Below are positions 9,082-18,213 of a DNA stretch of 64,000 bases, piece by piece. How positions within the stretch are numbered: position 1 is the stretch's first letter; each line of letters begins with the position of its first letter. The translations under genes were made by a program, and so were the position numbers. This stretch comes from Anaerolineae bacterium (GTDB taxonomy: Bacteria; Pseudomonadota; Alphaproteobacteria; DSM-16000; Inquilinaceae), in assembly GCA_028285185.1 (NCBI GenBank), contig JANQQD010000255.1, positions 1-64,000 on the forward strand, read 5' to 3'. Below the pieces are notes generated by a model. The model had not been told where the DNA came from and searched no databases. It worked only from the letters and a program-made list of their open reading frames with translations.

Positions 9082-9396
9082 CTAGAACTCGCTGGACACG
9101 GTGACGACCAGACCGTCCAGTTCGTCGGTCATCTTGATTTGGCAACCCAGGCGCGACGTCGCTGTGCGTTCGGCCGCCATTTCCAGCATTTCGTCCTCGT
9201 CGTCGGAGACCGCGCCGGTTCGCTCGAACCAGTCGGGGTCAACGATGACATGGCAGGTGGCGCAACTCAGACAGCCACCGCAGGTCCCCTCGATTCCCAT
9301 CATTTCGTCGCGACCGACCTCCATGACGGTCGAGCCGGCTTCGACATCGAACGTCTTGGTCTCGCCGTCTGGAGACGTCATTACGAGCTTGGGCAT
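9082..9396 (-). CDS. 2Fe-2S ferredoxin, adrenodoxin/putidaredoxin type
   Basis: A 104-residue vertebrate-type ferredoxin. Cluster ligands are Cys39, Cys45 and Cys48 in TCGGCLSCATCH and Cys85 in RLGCQIK, the expected C-x5-C-x2-C...C spacing. An acidic helix (DDEDEMLEMAAERT) matches the surface that contacts P450s and reductases. Together with the FAD reductase at 10688-11908 and the P450 at 16693-17967 it forms a complete class I P450 electron chain. It is the first gene of a run of six on the minus strand. Confidence 0.95.
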   Translation of the reverse strand: MPKLVMTSPDGETKTFDVEAGSTVMEVGRDEMMGIEGTCGGCLSCATCHVIVDPDWFERTGAVSDDEDEMLEMAAERTATSRLGCQIKMTDELDGLVVTVSSEF

Positions 9397-9531
9397 GACC
9401 GAACCTCATATCCATTGGCATCGGCCGCGATGACGGCCGAACCCCAATGACAGCGGAAAACAGGAGATACCTTAGGTCTGCGCGGTCACCCGCGCTTAAC
9501 AGAAGCGGACAACTCGCACCTTGTTTCCGCT

Positions 9532-10569
9532 CTATTCCGCCGCAATGACTAGCTGCGGGCTCGCTGCCCCGGCGTTGGCGACACAGCGGTACTGCTGTGG
9601 CGACATCTCGTTCCAGCGGCGAAACGCCCGGGTGAACGAGCTGTGCTCCGTATAGCCGAGCTGCACGGCAAGCTCGGCGATTGAGGCGTCGGGACGGCGT
9701 TGCAGCTCCAATACCGTCGCCTCCATTCGGCACTGGTCGACGATCCCCTGGAAGCTCGACTCCTTCTGCTCGAGCTTCCGCCGCAAGGTCCGGCGGGACA
9801 TGCCCATCTCCTTGGCGATCGTCGTCTGATCGACGTCGGCGATGCCGATAGACTTGAAGACGAGATAGCGCACCAGCTCTTCAATCGGGGTCGATCTGCG
9901 CTGCACCACGACCTGTTCATTGAGGGTGCGCCGCAATCCCGGGTTCTCGGACTTCAGCCCGACCGGCAGGTTCAGCCAGGATACGGGGATGCGGATCATG
10001 TTCCGCACAGCGCCATAGCCGCAGTTCGTCTGCAGGTAGTCCGAGATTCCGTGGCCCCATCGTGGCGAGTCGAGCTCGAAGACGACTTCGGCGTGCCGCC
10101 ACTCGTACTTGACGACGCTCCTGATGAGCTTCGAGACGATGCCGAGAGTGAATTCGGCATCCGAACTGCGCGGCCAGATCGAGGGGTCGAGAATGCGATA
10201 CCCAATGGTCGCGAACTGGTCATCGACCGAGAAGGTCATCTCGCTCGAATCCTGCAGCAGCGAAAAGTAGGCGGCAAACTTCTTCAGCGCGCCACCGAGG
10301 GTTCGAGACGACAGCACTTCGCCACCGATGGGCCGCAGCAGGGAAAGATCGTAGACCTCACCCGCGCGCCAGAAGAATTCGGACCGCTTGATCTGCGTTG
10401 CGGCAACTTCGAGGAACTGCACGAACTTCGGCAACCCAACCCGACCGTCGGCGCAGCCGGACAGGTCGATTTGAAGCTCGTCGCACAAGAACTGTGCATC
10501 CACACCCTGGCGCGGCAACAGATCGCTCCACCCCACCAGGGCCGCGCCGCTGACGACGCCGCTCATCAT
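9532..10569 (-). CDS. AraC family transcriptional regulator
   Basis: A 345-residue regulator. The N-terminal part matches the arabinose-binding-like effector domain of the OruR/ArgR-type subgroup. The C-terminal part is an AraC/XylS double helix-turn-helix (TIAKEMGMSRRTLRRKLEQK, then IAELAVQLGYTEHSSFTRA and FRRWNEMSPQQYR). The start is placed at the adjacent ATG pair at 10569, preceded by GGAGG. An upstream extension to 10737 overlaps the reductase gene and is not conserved. It sits between the ferredoxin reductase and the ferredoxin, so it is the obvious local regulator of the catabolic genes. The effector is unknown. Confidence 0.9.
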   Translation of the reverse strand: MMSGVVSGAALVGWSDLLPRQGVDAQFLCDELQIDLSGCADGRVGLPKFVQFLEVAATQIKRSEFFWRAGEVYDLSLLRPIGGEVLSSRTLGGALKKFAAYFSLLQDSSEMTFSVDDQFATIGYRILDPSIWPRSSDAEFTLGIVSKLIRSVVKYEWRHAEVVFELDSPRWGHGISDYLQTNCGYGAVRNMIRIPVSWLNLPVGLKSENPGLRRTLNEQVVVQRRSTPIEELVRYLVFKSIGIADVDQTTIAKEMGMSRRTLRRKLEQKESSFQGIVDQCRMEATVLELQRRPDASIAELAVQLGYTEHSSFTRAFRRWNEMSPQQYRCVANAGAASPQLVIAAE

Positions 10570-10687
10570 GGCACATGCCTCCCCAGGCGACCGGCTTTTC
10601 TGGACGAAACTCGAACGAAGCCGGTGAACCAGCCCAAAATTAGAGCGGTCGCCCCAAATGATGTCAATTGCTTTCCAGGAAGCGCCC

Positions 10688-11908
10688 TCAGACCTTTCGT
10701 TTCGCCAGTTCCAAAAGGTCATTGCTTGCGTCGTCAATCTCGCTGCGCTTCACCGGGCTCTTGCCGGCGAAAAGCTTCTTGCCGAGCATGAATGCGGGAA
10801 CGAAATCAAATGCTTCGACCGAAACCAGGGTGTCCCCCTTGAAGGCGAAGGCGGCCCCGGCGTTCTCCGCGGCCCCGGCGCGCCAGACGACGCTGTCCCA
10901 GTCGAGAGGGATGCCGACGGATTGGAGCTTGCCGCCGTGCTGGTCCGACCAGAACCAAGGCGCCTCGTATGACGGCGGATCGAGGCCCAGGGCGTGATGC
11001 GCGGCGACAGCGGCAGTGAACTGGGCATTGTGAATGGATTCCACCCGCATTCTCGCAAAGGGCCAGGGGTACTTTGCAATGTCGCCGATCGCGTAGATGT
11101 CCGGATGGCTGGTCTGGCAAGCGGCCGAGACTGGGATACCATTCTCATCCTGTTCGTCGAGGAACGACAGAAGCCCGAGATCCGGCACCACGCCAATGCC
11201 GGCGACAACGGCATCACATTCAATGGTCTCGCCGCTCGACGTGACGACCCTCTCGACCCGCGACCCACCCTCGATGCGGTCGACGGCGGTGCCGACGACC
11301 AAACCGACGCCGTGCCGCTCGTGGAGACCGTGAAAGAATGCGGACATCGCCGGCGTCGCCACCCGGGCGAGGAGACGCTCGGCCATCTCGATCACCGTGA
11401 CGTCCTTCCCGAGCCCCTTCAGGCATGCGGCGACCTCAAGGCCGATATAGCCGCCGCCGACAATCACCGCTTTTTCCACCGCGCCCAGGTCGTCGCGCAA
11501 CGCCTCCACGTCAGCGAGAACACGCACGTAGTGGACGCCCTTGAAGTCATGGCCAGAACAGGTCAGCCGCCGTGGAATAGCGCCGGTGGCAAGAGCGAGT
11601 TTCGACCAGGCGATCGTCTCGCCGGCACCGGTGCTGACACTGCGTCCGCTGGGATCGATGGCGGTCACGCTTGTCCCGTCCAGGAGCTGGACATCGGCCT
11701 TCTCGAACCACTTTGCCGACTGGATGTAGTTCCGCTCCAGAGGCCAGTCCATCTTGAGGGCAGCCTTGGAGAGAGGCGGACGCTGAACCGGTGTTCCCTT
11801 CTGCCGTTCGATCAGAACGATACCGTCGGTCCATCCGCGTTGTCGCAGGCTGCTCGCGAGCGAGACGCCTGCATGGCTCGCACCGATGATGACGAAGGGA
11901 TCGCCCAT
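10688..11908 (-). CDS. FAD-dependent ferredoxin reductase, putidaredoxin reductase type
   Basis: A 406-residue pyridine-nucleotide-disulfide oxidoreductase passing electrons from NAD(P)H to a 2Fe-2S ferredoxin. The FAD dinucleotide fold is FVIIGASHAGVSLASSLR, the NAD(P) fold is VIVGGGYIGLEVAA, and the second FAD motif is DIYAIGDIAKYP. The C-terminal domain (ESIHNAQFTAAVAA then PWFWSDQ) is typical of putidaredoxin and rhodocoxin reductases. It starts nine bases after the FAH-family gene. The natural partners are the ferredoxin at 9082-9396 and the P450 at 16693-17967. Confidence 0.93.
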   Translation of the reverse strand: MGDPFVIIGASHAGVSLASSLRQRGWTDGIVLIERQKGTPVQRPPLSKAALKMDWPLERNYIQSAKWFEKADVQLLDGTSVTAIDPSGRSVSTGAGETIAWSKLALATGAIPRRLTCSGHDFKGVHYVRVLADVEALRDDLGAVEKAVIVGGGYIGLEVAACLKGLGKDVTVIEMAERLLARVATPAMSAFFHGLHERHGVGLVVGTAVDRIEGGSRVERVVTSSGETIECDAVVAGIGVVPDLGLLSFLDEQDENGIPVSAACQTSHPDIYAIGDIAKYPWPFARMRVESIHNAQFTAAVAAHHALGLDPPSYEAPWFWSDQHGGKLQSVGIPLDWDSVVWRAGAAENAGAAFAFKGDTLVSVEAFDFVPAFMLGKKLFAGKSPVKRSEIDDASNDLLELAKRKV

Positions 11909-11917
11909 AGACGTCGG

Positions 11918-12799
11918 CTAGTCTTTCAGTTTGGACTTGTAGAAGGCCGCGCCCTGTCCACCGGCCGCGCGTTTGCCTCTGTGTTCCCAGTCTCCGCCCA
12001 GGGCCGTTGAGATGACCTCTTCCGATTCCGTCGGCTGCGCGCCGACATCCTCGCGGATTGGGGTCGGCCCCTCGACGATGCGGTTTGTCAGCTTTCCGAG
12101 GCCTTCGACCTCCACCTCGACCACATCGCCGGGGACCACCGGGCGGCTGTTGGCGGGCGTGCCGGAGAGCAGCACGTCGCCCGGCACCAGCGTGATGTTG
12201 CGCGCGATGTCGGCGACGAGATAGTGCATGTCCCACTCCATCTCATCCGTATTGCCGTCCTGACGAACCTCTCCGTTGACCAGCGTGCGAATAGACTTGC
12301 CCCGGAAGTCCCACCCCGTGACCAAGCCCGGACCGATGGGGCAGAGGGTATCCGATCCCTTGACGCGCAGCATCGAGCCGGCGTCCGTGTCGCGGAAATC
12401 GTGCAAGCCGTAGTCGTTGGAAACGGCATAGCCGAGAATGTAGTCACCCGCCTCCGCCGGACTGACGTTCCGGCACTGCCTGCCGATGACGATTGCGATC
12501 TCGCCTTCATAGTTCAACCACTTGCAACGCTGCGGGCGAACGACATCGGCCTTGTGGCTGTTCAGCGCCGTGAGCGGTTTGTGGAAGTATGTCGGCGCCG
12601 GCGGAAGCGTCGTCATGTATTCGTCGACGCGGCTCTTGTAGTTCAGGTGGACGCAGATGATCTTCGTTGGATCGACGGGCGGCAGGTGAACGGCGCTGTC
12701 GATGTCCACCGTCCTGCCGTCACGGCACACCAGCACGTCCCCGTCTCGTTCGACGAGAACGGGATATCCATCCAAGAGGATCTTTCTGTATTCAGCCAC
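11918..12799 (-). CDS. Fumarylacetoacetate hydrolase family protein
   Basis: A 293-residue FAH-fold enzyme, the superfamily of HpaG decarboxylase/isomerases, hydratases and 3-ketoacyl hydrolases. The metal-site acidic residues are in LNYEGEIAIVIG, with family motifs YAVSNDYGLHDFR and GDVLLSGTPAN. The GTG at 12799 (followed by AEYRKILLDGYPV) is preferred because an AAGGA sequence precedes it and the 16 residues upstream look unrelated; an ATG at 12847 is the alternative. Beside a LigB-type dioxygenase and a semialdehyde dehydrogenase it fits a meta-cleavage pathway of homoprotocatechuate type. That assignment is inference. Confidence 0.9.
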   Translation of the reverse strand: MAEYRKILLDGYPVLVERDGDVLVCRDGRTVDIDSAVHLPPVDPTKIICVHLNYKSRVDEYMTTLPPAPTYFHKPLTALNSHKADVVRPQRCKWLNYEGEIAIVIGRQCRNVSPAEAGDYILGYAVSNDYGLHDFRDTDAGSMLRVKGSDTLCPIGPGLVTGWDFRGKSIRTLVNGEVRQDGNTDEMEWDMHYLVADIARNITLVPGDVLLSGTPANSRPVVPGDVVEVEVEGLGKLTNRIVEGPTPIREDVGAQPTESEEVISTALGGDWEHRGKRAAGGQGAAFYKSKLKD

Positions 12800-13004
12800 G
12801 GCACCGCATCCTTGTCCGGCATCGAGGCACACGGGGCCCCGGGTCAATACTCTGCCGTGTAGTATCGCCGTAAATCCGGGGGTGGCTTAGCATTATCGGA
12901 CAATTCGCCAAGGCCCTGCGGGTCGCAAATAGACTTTGGAAAAATCGCTCAGTAGGTTCGGATCAATTCCACCGTCACCCGTTGCTGAAAGGGATATCGG
13001 AGCG
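12800..13004. promoter_or_regulatory. Divergent intergenic region
   Basis: About 205 bases between two divergent genes (FAH family leftwards, acetoacetate-decarboxylase-like rightwards) that must hold promoters for both. I cannot identify convincing boxes by eye; no sigma-54 GG/GC pair with correct spacing stands out. A GGAG precedes the rightward start at 13005. Confidence 0.45.
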
Positions 13005-13796
13005 ATGAAGGGTTTCATGTTCCCGCGGACTCCAACCGGCCAGGGTACGGTCCTGCCGCCGCCACCGTGGCATTACAGCGGCCAGCTTCTGACCTTCGAG
13101 TATCGGACCGATGTTGACGCCGTGAAGGCACACCTGCCGCCGGGCGTCGAGCTGGCGGATGAAGACCCGGGCGCCGTCGGCCTGATCTGGGCGGACTGGC
13201 AGAGCTGCGGTGACGACTTCTCTCAGTTGGTCGATCCCGTAAGGTCGCAATACAAGGAAGTCTTCCTGGTCGTCCGCTGCAAGTATCAGGGCGAAACCTA
13301 CACCCGCTGTTTGTTCATCTGGGTCGACAAGGATTTCGCGATGCTGCGCGGTATTCTTCAGGGATATCCGAAGCGCCTGGGATCGATCTACGTCACGCGC
13401 CCCGTCACCGTCGGCAAGGCTGGCCCAAGGCTTCAGACCGGCGGCACCTTCGGGGCGACCCTGGCGGTCAACGAACGCCGGGTCGCGGAAGGCGTTTTCA
13501 CCATCACCGGCGAAAGCGAGTCCAACGGTTTCGTGAACGGACACCCGATGCTGCACCACCGATGGATGCCGAATATCGAGATTGACGGACGGGATGCGTT
13601 GAACGAGGTGATCGCCTCCGCGGGCAGCGATGCGGAGATCGGTGCCACCTTCACCGGCGATTTCGAACTTAATCTCATCGAGTCACCGGCCGAGGAGCTT
13701 CATCTCCTTCCGGTCCGGGAAAAGATCGGCGCCTATTGGCGCGACATCGGCGTGACCTGGCGCCAGGGCAAGACGCTCTCCCGCAACAATCTCTAG
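13005..13796 (+). CDS. Acetoacetate decarboxylase family protein
   Basis: A 263-residue member of the acetoacetate decarboxylase superfamily. The Schiff-base lysine region is visible as ILQGYPKRLGSI, and the start PPPPWHYSGQLLTFEYRTD is typical. The superfamily decarboxylates beta-keto acids but also contains hydratases and aldolases, so the reaction is uncertain. The ATG at 13005 is preceded by GGAG; a reading from 12936 adds 23 unconserved residues. It is transcribed alone and ends at a strong hairpin terminator. Context suggests it acts on a ring-cleavage product. Confidence 0.87.
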   Translation: MKGFMFPRTPTGQGTVLPPPPWHYSGQLLTFEYRTDVDAVKAHLPPGVELADEDPGAVGLIWADWQSCGDDFSQLVDPVRSQYKEVFLVVRCKYQGETYTRCLFIWVDKDFAMLRGILQGYPKRLGSIYVTRPVTVGKAGPRLQTGGTFGATLAVNERRVAEGVFTITGESESNGFVNGHPMLHHRWMPNIEIDGRDALNEVIASAGSDAEIGATFTGDFELNLIESPAEELHLLPVREKIGAYWRDIGVTWRQGKTLSRNNL

Positions 13797-13817
13797 TCTG
13801 CTGGCCCGGCAACGACA

Positions 13818-13853
13818 AACCGCCGCTCTCGCGAGCGGCGGTTCACTTTTTTG
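13818..13853 (+). terminator. Rho-independent terminator
   Basis: An 11-bp perfect stem, AACCGCCGCTC (13818-13828) with GAGCGGCGGTT (13833-13843), around a TCGC loop, followed by a T-rich tract. It lies 22 bases after the acetoacetate-decarboxylase-like stop and just before the end of the convergent aldehyde dehydrogenase gene, so it may also help insulate that transcript. Confidence 0.92.
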
Positions 13854-13866
13854 TCTCGAAGGTGTT

Positions 13867-15330
13867 TTAGCTGACCGATCCTTCGAAGATCTGCAGCGTC
13901 TTGAGATCGGCATGGAAGTCGAGCGCGTAGTCGCCGCCTTCGCGTCCGATGCCGCTTTCGCCGATGCCGCCGAAGGGCGCGGTCAGATCGCGGATCAGGA
14001 AGCAGTTGACCCAGACGATGCCGGAGCGGACCGCGCGGCCGACCCGCTCTGCCCGTTCGGCGCTGGAGGTGTAGACGATGCCCGAGAGCCCATAATTCGT
14101 GCTGTTGGCAAGCGCGATGCCCTCCTCCTCGGAATCGAAACCCTGGATGGTCAGGACCGGGCCGAAGATTTCGTTCTGGACGACCTCGCTGTCATTGCCC
14201 TTCGGGCGAATCAGCGTCGGCTCGTACCAGAGACAGCCTTCCTTATGGACTTTTCCGCCCCGCACGATTTCGTCACCGTTTGCTCTTGCCCGATCCACGA
14301 ATCCCGCCACGCGCGCGAAGTGCTCGGGGTGGATCATGGCCGTCATCGTCGTCGCAGAATCGCGACTGTCCCCCATCACGTGAGTGTCGGTGAAGGCGTG
14401 GAACTTTTCCAGGAACGGCGCCATGATCCCGTTCTGCACCAGGAGGCGCGTGCCGGCGAGGCACACCTGTCCTGAGTCGTCGAACTGGCCCGCCGCCTTC
14501 TTCGCCGCCGCCTCCAGGTCGCAGTCCTCGAACACCATGAGCGGACCCTTGCCGCCGAGCTCGGCAGTGAAGGGCACGATGTTTTCCGCTGCGGCATGGC
14601 CGATCTTGCGCGCCGTTTCCGGTGAGCCGGTAAAACTGAGCCGCTTGACCCGCGGATCGGCCACCAGCGCGGCGCCAAGATCGTGACCGTAGCCCTGTAC
14701 GATGTTGAAGGTGCCCTTCGGAAACCCCGCCTCGTTGATCAGATCGGACAGCTTGGCGGCGGACAGCGGGGACCACTCGGCCGGCTTGAGGATCACTGTG
14801 TTTCCCGACGCGAGCGCCGGTGCGACCTTCCAGGTCGATAGCATGAACGGCGCATTCCAGGGCGTGATGATGACGGCCGGACCCGCCGGCATCCGGATCA
14901 CCGTATTGGTCGTGCCTTTCGACGACCAAACCCGCTCCTCGTGCGCCTCGATGATGTCGGCGTAGTTCCGGAAGTTCAACGCACCACGCGGCACGAGTCG
15001 CAGCTTCAGGCTTTCCAGAAGCATCGCCATATCGAGGCACTCGACGGTGGCGATGTCGTCCTTGTTTTCCTCGATCAGATCGGCCAGGCGGTTGAGGCAG
15101 CCAGCCCGGTCCCTCACGGAATAGCCGCTCCAGATCGGGAAGGCTTCTGCCGCCGCCGTCACGGCTTTATGGGCTGTTGCCGCCGTACCGCGTGCGATGT
15201 CGGCCAGTTTCCAGTCCCAGTCGAAGGGGCAACGTGTCTCGAACGTCGTCTCGGACGGTATGTGTTCACCGCCGATGAAATGTCCCGTCGGGACCGATAC
15301 GCCGTCGACGTCGGTGCGCTCAGTTGCCAT
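13867..15330 (-). CDS. Aldehyde dehydrogenase, semialdehyde dehydrogenase-like
   Basis: A 487-residue aldehyde dehydrogenase. Motifs are TPWNAPFMLS for cofactor binding, AELGGKGPL for the general base and DSGQVCLAGTRLL for the catalytic cysteine. The C-terminal GGIGESGIGREGG is present. It resembles 5-carboxymethyl-2-hydroxymuconate semialdehyde dehydrogenase (HpaE) and 2-hydroxymuconic semialdehyde dehydrogenase. The ATG at 15330 has GAGAGG upstream; the longer reading to 15483 overlaps the glutamine-synthetase-like gene. It is third in a P450, ligase, dehydrogenase operon. A role oxidising the semialdehyde made by the LigB-type dioxygenase is likely but unproven. Confidence 0.92.
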   Translation of the reverse strand: MATERTDVDGVSVPTGHFIGGEHIPSETTFETRCPFDWDWKLADIARGTAATAHKAVTAAAEAFPIWSGYSVRDRAGCLNRLADLIEENKDDIATVECLDMAMLLESLKLRLVPRGALNFRNYADIIEAHEERVWSSKGTTNTVIRMPAGPAVIITPWNAPFMLSTWKVAPALASGNTVILKPAEWSPLSAAKLSDLINEAGFPKGTFNIVQGYGHDLGAALVADPRVKRLSFTGSPETARKIGHAAAENIVPFTAELGGKGPLMVFEDCDLEAAAKKAAGQFDDSGQVCLAGTRLLVQNGIMAPFLEKFHAFTDTHVMGDSRDSATTMTAMIHPEHFARVAGFVDRARANGDEIVRGGKVHKEGCLWYEPTLIRPKGNDSEVVQNEIFGPVLTIQGFDSEEEGIALANSTNYGLSGIVYTSSAERAERVGRAVRSGIVWVNCFLIRDLTAPFGGIGESGIGREGGDYALDFHADLKTLQIFEGSVS

Positions 15331-15373
15331 ATCCCTCTCTTTTCCTATGTGAAGAATGAGGCCGCGAACTCGA

Positions 15374-16663
15374 TCAAATGAACGGGCCGTAGTAGGCGAA
15401 CTCTCCGGCCGTATCGAGACCCTTGGTCTTCTCGACTTCGGCCTCTTTGATCGCGACGAAATGCTCGACGAGCTCCCGGCCAACGGCTGCGGTCAGAACC
15501 GTATCGGCCTTCAGATCCTCAAGGGCGCCGACGAGGGTGTCCGCGATATGCTTCTCCGCATCGGTCTTCTCGAAGCAATCCCCGGTCTCGGCCGGCTGAA
15601 GGGCGAGCTTGTTGTCGAGGCCCAGTTTCGCCGCCATCAGGATCGCTGCGGTGGCGGTGTAAGGGTTGGCGGCGGCATCGGCCATCCGGTGTTCGATCCG
15701 GGTCCCCTTGCCGCGCTCGCCAGGAATTCTGACGGTCACACCCCGGTGGTCGTATCCCCAATTCGCCCAGTAGCCGGACATGCTGGCGGGCTGGAGGCGC
15801 CGGTATGAATTGCTGATCGGTGCGAGCAGTGCCCCGAGCCCCCGGTGATGCTCGATCAGGCCGGCGACCATGTGACGCGTCATCTCGGCGAGGCCGTCCT
15901 CCGACTTGGGATCGACCAGCGCGTTTTCGCCATGCGTATCGTTGAAACTGAAATTCACGTGAAAGCCGCTGCCGCCCATCTCGTCATGCGGCTTCGGCAT
16001 GAAGCTCAAGAGAAGGCCCATCTCGGCCGCCACCTCCCGGGCCATCAGGCGCAGCAGAAAGCCATTGTCGATGCAGTCGAGCGCGTCGGAATAGTGAAGC
16101 GTCAACTCGATCTGGCCGGCGTCGAACTCGCTGTTCATGGATTCTATCGGCAGGCCGACTTCGTTGATTCTGTCCCACATGGTTTCGAGGAATCCACGCG
16201 GGTCCGCGGCCGGCCCGGTTCCATAGACGTAGGAGCCGGGCGCGCGATAGGGCACCCAGTTTCCGTCGTCGTCCTTCTCGAAGACGTTCGCCTCGAACTC
16301 GACCCCGACCATCGGCTCCAGGCCGATGTCCCGCCACTGCTGAATTGCCTTTTTCAGCAGGCTGCGGCCACAAAGCGGCAACGGCTTTCCTTCATAGTGG
16401 AGGTCGGCGAGGACGATCTTCGTGTGCGGTTGCCAGGACTCGTAGAGCTCCTGCGGATCGAAGATCATCTCCATGTCCGGAAGGCCCGTCAGCAGACCAC
16501 CGCCGGGTGCCGGAATCAGATCGCGGTCGTAGGTCACGGCAAAGACGCCAAGACAGAGCCGCGCCTCGCCGCGCGAAGCAAACGACTGCGGCAGGTATTT
16601 GCCGCGGGCAATATTCAGATGGTCGGCGAAGAGGGCGCGCACTCTCTCGTTAGCTGTGACCAC
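15374..16663 (-). CDS. Glutamine synthetase-like gamma-glutamyl ligase
   Basis: A 429-residue type III / PuuA-like glutamine synthetase relative that should join glutamate to an amine using ATP. Metal and substrate motifs are visible: GVEFEANVF, NSEFDAGQIELTLHYS, GSGFHVNFSF, NSYRRL and TRIEHRMADAAANPY. The GTG start at 16663 sits five bases after a strong GGGAGG; the reading from 16852 overlaps the P450 gene. It lies 29 bases after the P450. Ligases of this kind act on aniline (TdnQ/AtdA1), isopropylamine (IpuC) and polyamines. Similar genes also accompany P450s in morpholine and piperidine degraders. An amine intermediate is therefore likely here. Confidence 0.9.
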   Translation of the reverse strand: MVTANERVRALFADHLNIARGKYLPQSFASRGEARLCLGVFAVTYDRDLIPAPGGGLLTGLPDMEMIFDPQELYESWQPHTKIVLADLHYEGKPLPLCGRSLLKKAIQQWRDIGLEPMVGVEFEANVFEKDDDGNWVPYRAPGSYVYGTGPAADPRGFLETMWDRINEVGLPIESMNSEFDAGQIELTLHYSDALDCIDNGFLLRLMAREVAAEMGLLLSFMPKPHDEMGGSGFHVNFSFNDTHGENALVDPKSEDGLAEMTRHMVAGLIEHHRGLGALLAPISNSYRRLQPASMSGYWANWGYDHRGVTVRIPGERGKGTRIEHRMADAAANPYTATAAILMAAKLGLDNKLALQPAETGDCFEKTDAEKHIADTLVGALEDLKADTVLTAAVGRELVEHFVAIKEAEVEKTKGLDTAGEFAYYGPFI

Positions 16664-16692
16664 AAAGTCCTCCCTTTGAGGCGGGGATGTTT

Positions 16693-17967
16693 CTAGGCGC
16701 GTTGAATGCGTATCGGCAGGTAGCGAATGCCACCAATGAAGTTGGAGCGCAGGTACTTTTGATCCCCTGACTGCTCCAGTCCGCTCAGGCGCCTGGTCAG
16801 CTCCTGCAACACCACCTTGACCTCGAGCCGTGCCAGCCACATGCCCAGGCAAACGTGCGGTCCGCCTTGCCCGAAGGCGACATAGCGATTGGGCGATCGG
16901 GTCAGATCGATGTCATAAGGGTTTTCGAACGCGTCTTCATCCCGGTTGCCCGAGACGAACCAGAGGACGACCTTGTCGCCTTCGCGCACGCTTCGGCCGT
17001 GCAGATCGAAGTCCCGCGTCGCGGTCCGACGGAAGTGCATGGTTGGCGAGGCCCAGCGAATCAGCTCGTCGACCGCCGTGTTGTAGATCGACTCGTCGGA
17101 GTCCTTCAGTTGCTTGAACAGATCGGGAAAGTTCGCGAGCGCCTTGATCGATGAAGCGATCGAATACCGCGTCGTGTCGTTCCCGGCTGCGACAAGTAGG
17201 CAAAAGAAGTTCCTGAACTCGATCTCGGTCATCGAGGTGCCCTCCTTGGTCGGCTGCAGGATCATGGAAAGCACGTTATCGGTCTTCCCCTCATCCTGCA
17301 GCCGTTCCAGGTGCCGCTTGGCATACTCGAACAGGTCCGCACCGGCGGGCGAGCGGAACGGCATCAGCCGGAATTCGCTGGTGTCGACCTTGTCGACGAC
17401 GAAGTCCGTGTAGTTCGGATCCGTGTTGGCGATCAGTTCGTCCCCCTTGGCGACCAGCCAGTCGCCGTCGGAATCGGGAACGCCGATGATCCGGGCAAGC
17501 ATGCGCATGGGCAGCTGCCGGGCGATCATTTCGACAGCGTCGAACTCGTCGCTTTCGAAGGCCGCGTCCAGGATCTCCGACGCCAGCGCACGAATGAGAT
17601 CCTCGTATTGCTGAACGACGGGCCGGGAGAACGCCTTGTTGACGAGCGCGCGCGTATGGCGGTGCTGCGGCGGATCGGTTTCCTGAAACGTCCGCCGCGC
17701 CAGATACTCTTCCTCCGTCTGGTCCTCCATACGGATGCCTCGCGCGGAGGAGAGCAGATCGAATTGGCGGTTGTAGTCGAGGATGTCCGCGTGACGGGTG
17801 ATCGACCAGAAGCCCTTGCTGCCGTCGCTCGAATCCATCCACGCCAAGGGCTCTTCGTTCCGCAGCCGGGCGAAGGTTGCATGAGGGACGCCATTCACGA
17901 AGGCGTCGTGCGACGACAGATCCGCAAAGGCATCTTCAGAGTGGGAGAACTCAGACTGCATCGGCAT
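16693..17967 (-). CDS. Cytochrome P450 monooxygenase
   Basis: A soluble bacterial P450 of 424 residues. The I-helix oxygen-binding motif is AAGNDTTR, the K-helix ExxR is ELIRW and the heme loop is FGQGGPHVCLG with the axial ligand Cys373. It lacks a fused reductase, so it needs the separate ferredoxin and ferredoxin reductase encoded in the same region. It heads the leftward operon with the glutamine-synthetase-like ligase and the semialdehyde dehydrogenase. The substrate cannot be inferred beyond a ring- or N-containing compound. Confidence 0.96.
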   Translation of the reverse strand: MPMQSEFSHSEDAFADLSSHDAFVNGVPHATFARLRNEEPLAWMDSSDGSKGFWSITRHADILDYNRQFDLLSSARGIRMEDQTEEEYLARRTFQETDPPQHRHTRALVNKAFSRPVVQQYEDLIRALASEILDAAFESDEFDAVEMIARQLPMRMLARIIGVPDSDGDWLVAKGDELIANTDPNYTDFVVDKVDTSEFRLMPFRSPAGADLFEYAKRHLERLQDEGKTDNVLSMILQPTKEGTSMTEIEFRNFFCLLVAAGNDTTRYSIASSIKALANFPDLFKQLKDSDESIYNTAVDELIRWASPTMHFRRTATRDFDLHGRSVREGDKVVLWFVSGNRDEDAFENPYDIDLTRSPNRYVAFGQGGPHVCLGMWLARLEVKVVLQELTRRLSGLEQSGDQKYLRSNFIGGIRYLPIRIQRA

Positions 17968-18213
17968 TTCAGTATGGTCCCGAATAGGCAGACGCTGGCT
18001 GCGCCGAGTAGGCGCCTTGATGAGACTATGGTTGGTCTTGACCGCCGTGCCTTAGCAGAACCGGACAGAATAGCGCTCAAACCATGACGACGGCGCTCCG
18101 TCGGTGGACCGTGAAGATGATTCTTGTATCTTCGGTGCTGCGAGACGAACGCACGATCATCGGTAACGGCTTGCCGGTGTTTGTCGTCGCAAGAGGCTTG
18201 AGAGGAGGAGGCG
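17968..18213. promoter_or_regulatory. Divergent promoter region of the P450 and dioxygenase operons
   Basis: 246 bases between the leftward P450 operon and the rightward dioxygenase operon. Both promoters must lie here and it is the natural place for AraC-type regulator binding. A strong Shine-Dalgarno sequence, AGGAGGAGG, ends just before the GTG start at 18214. No confident -35/-10 boxes or direct repeats were picked out by eye. Confidence 0.5.

Noticed and set aside
17968-18213. Sigma-54 promoter sought in the main catabolic intergenic region, because a sigma-54 activator is encoded at 93-1457
   Set aside because: No GG/GC pair with proper spacing was found by eye on either strand, and the regulator is about 17 kb away.
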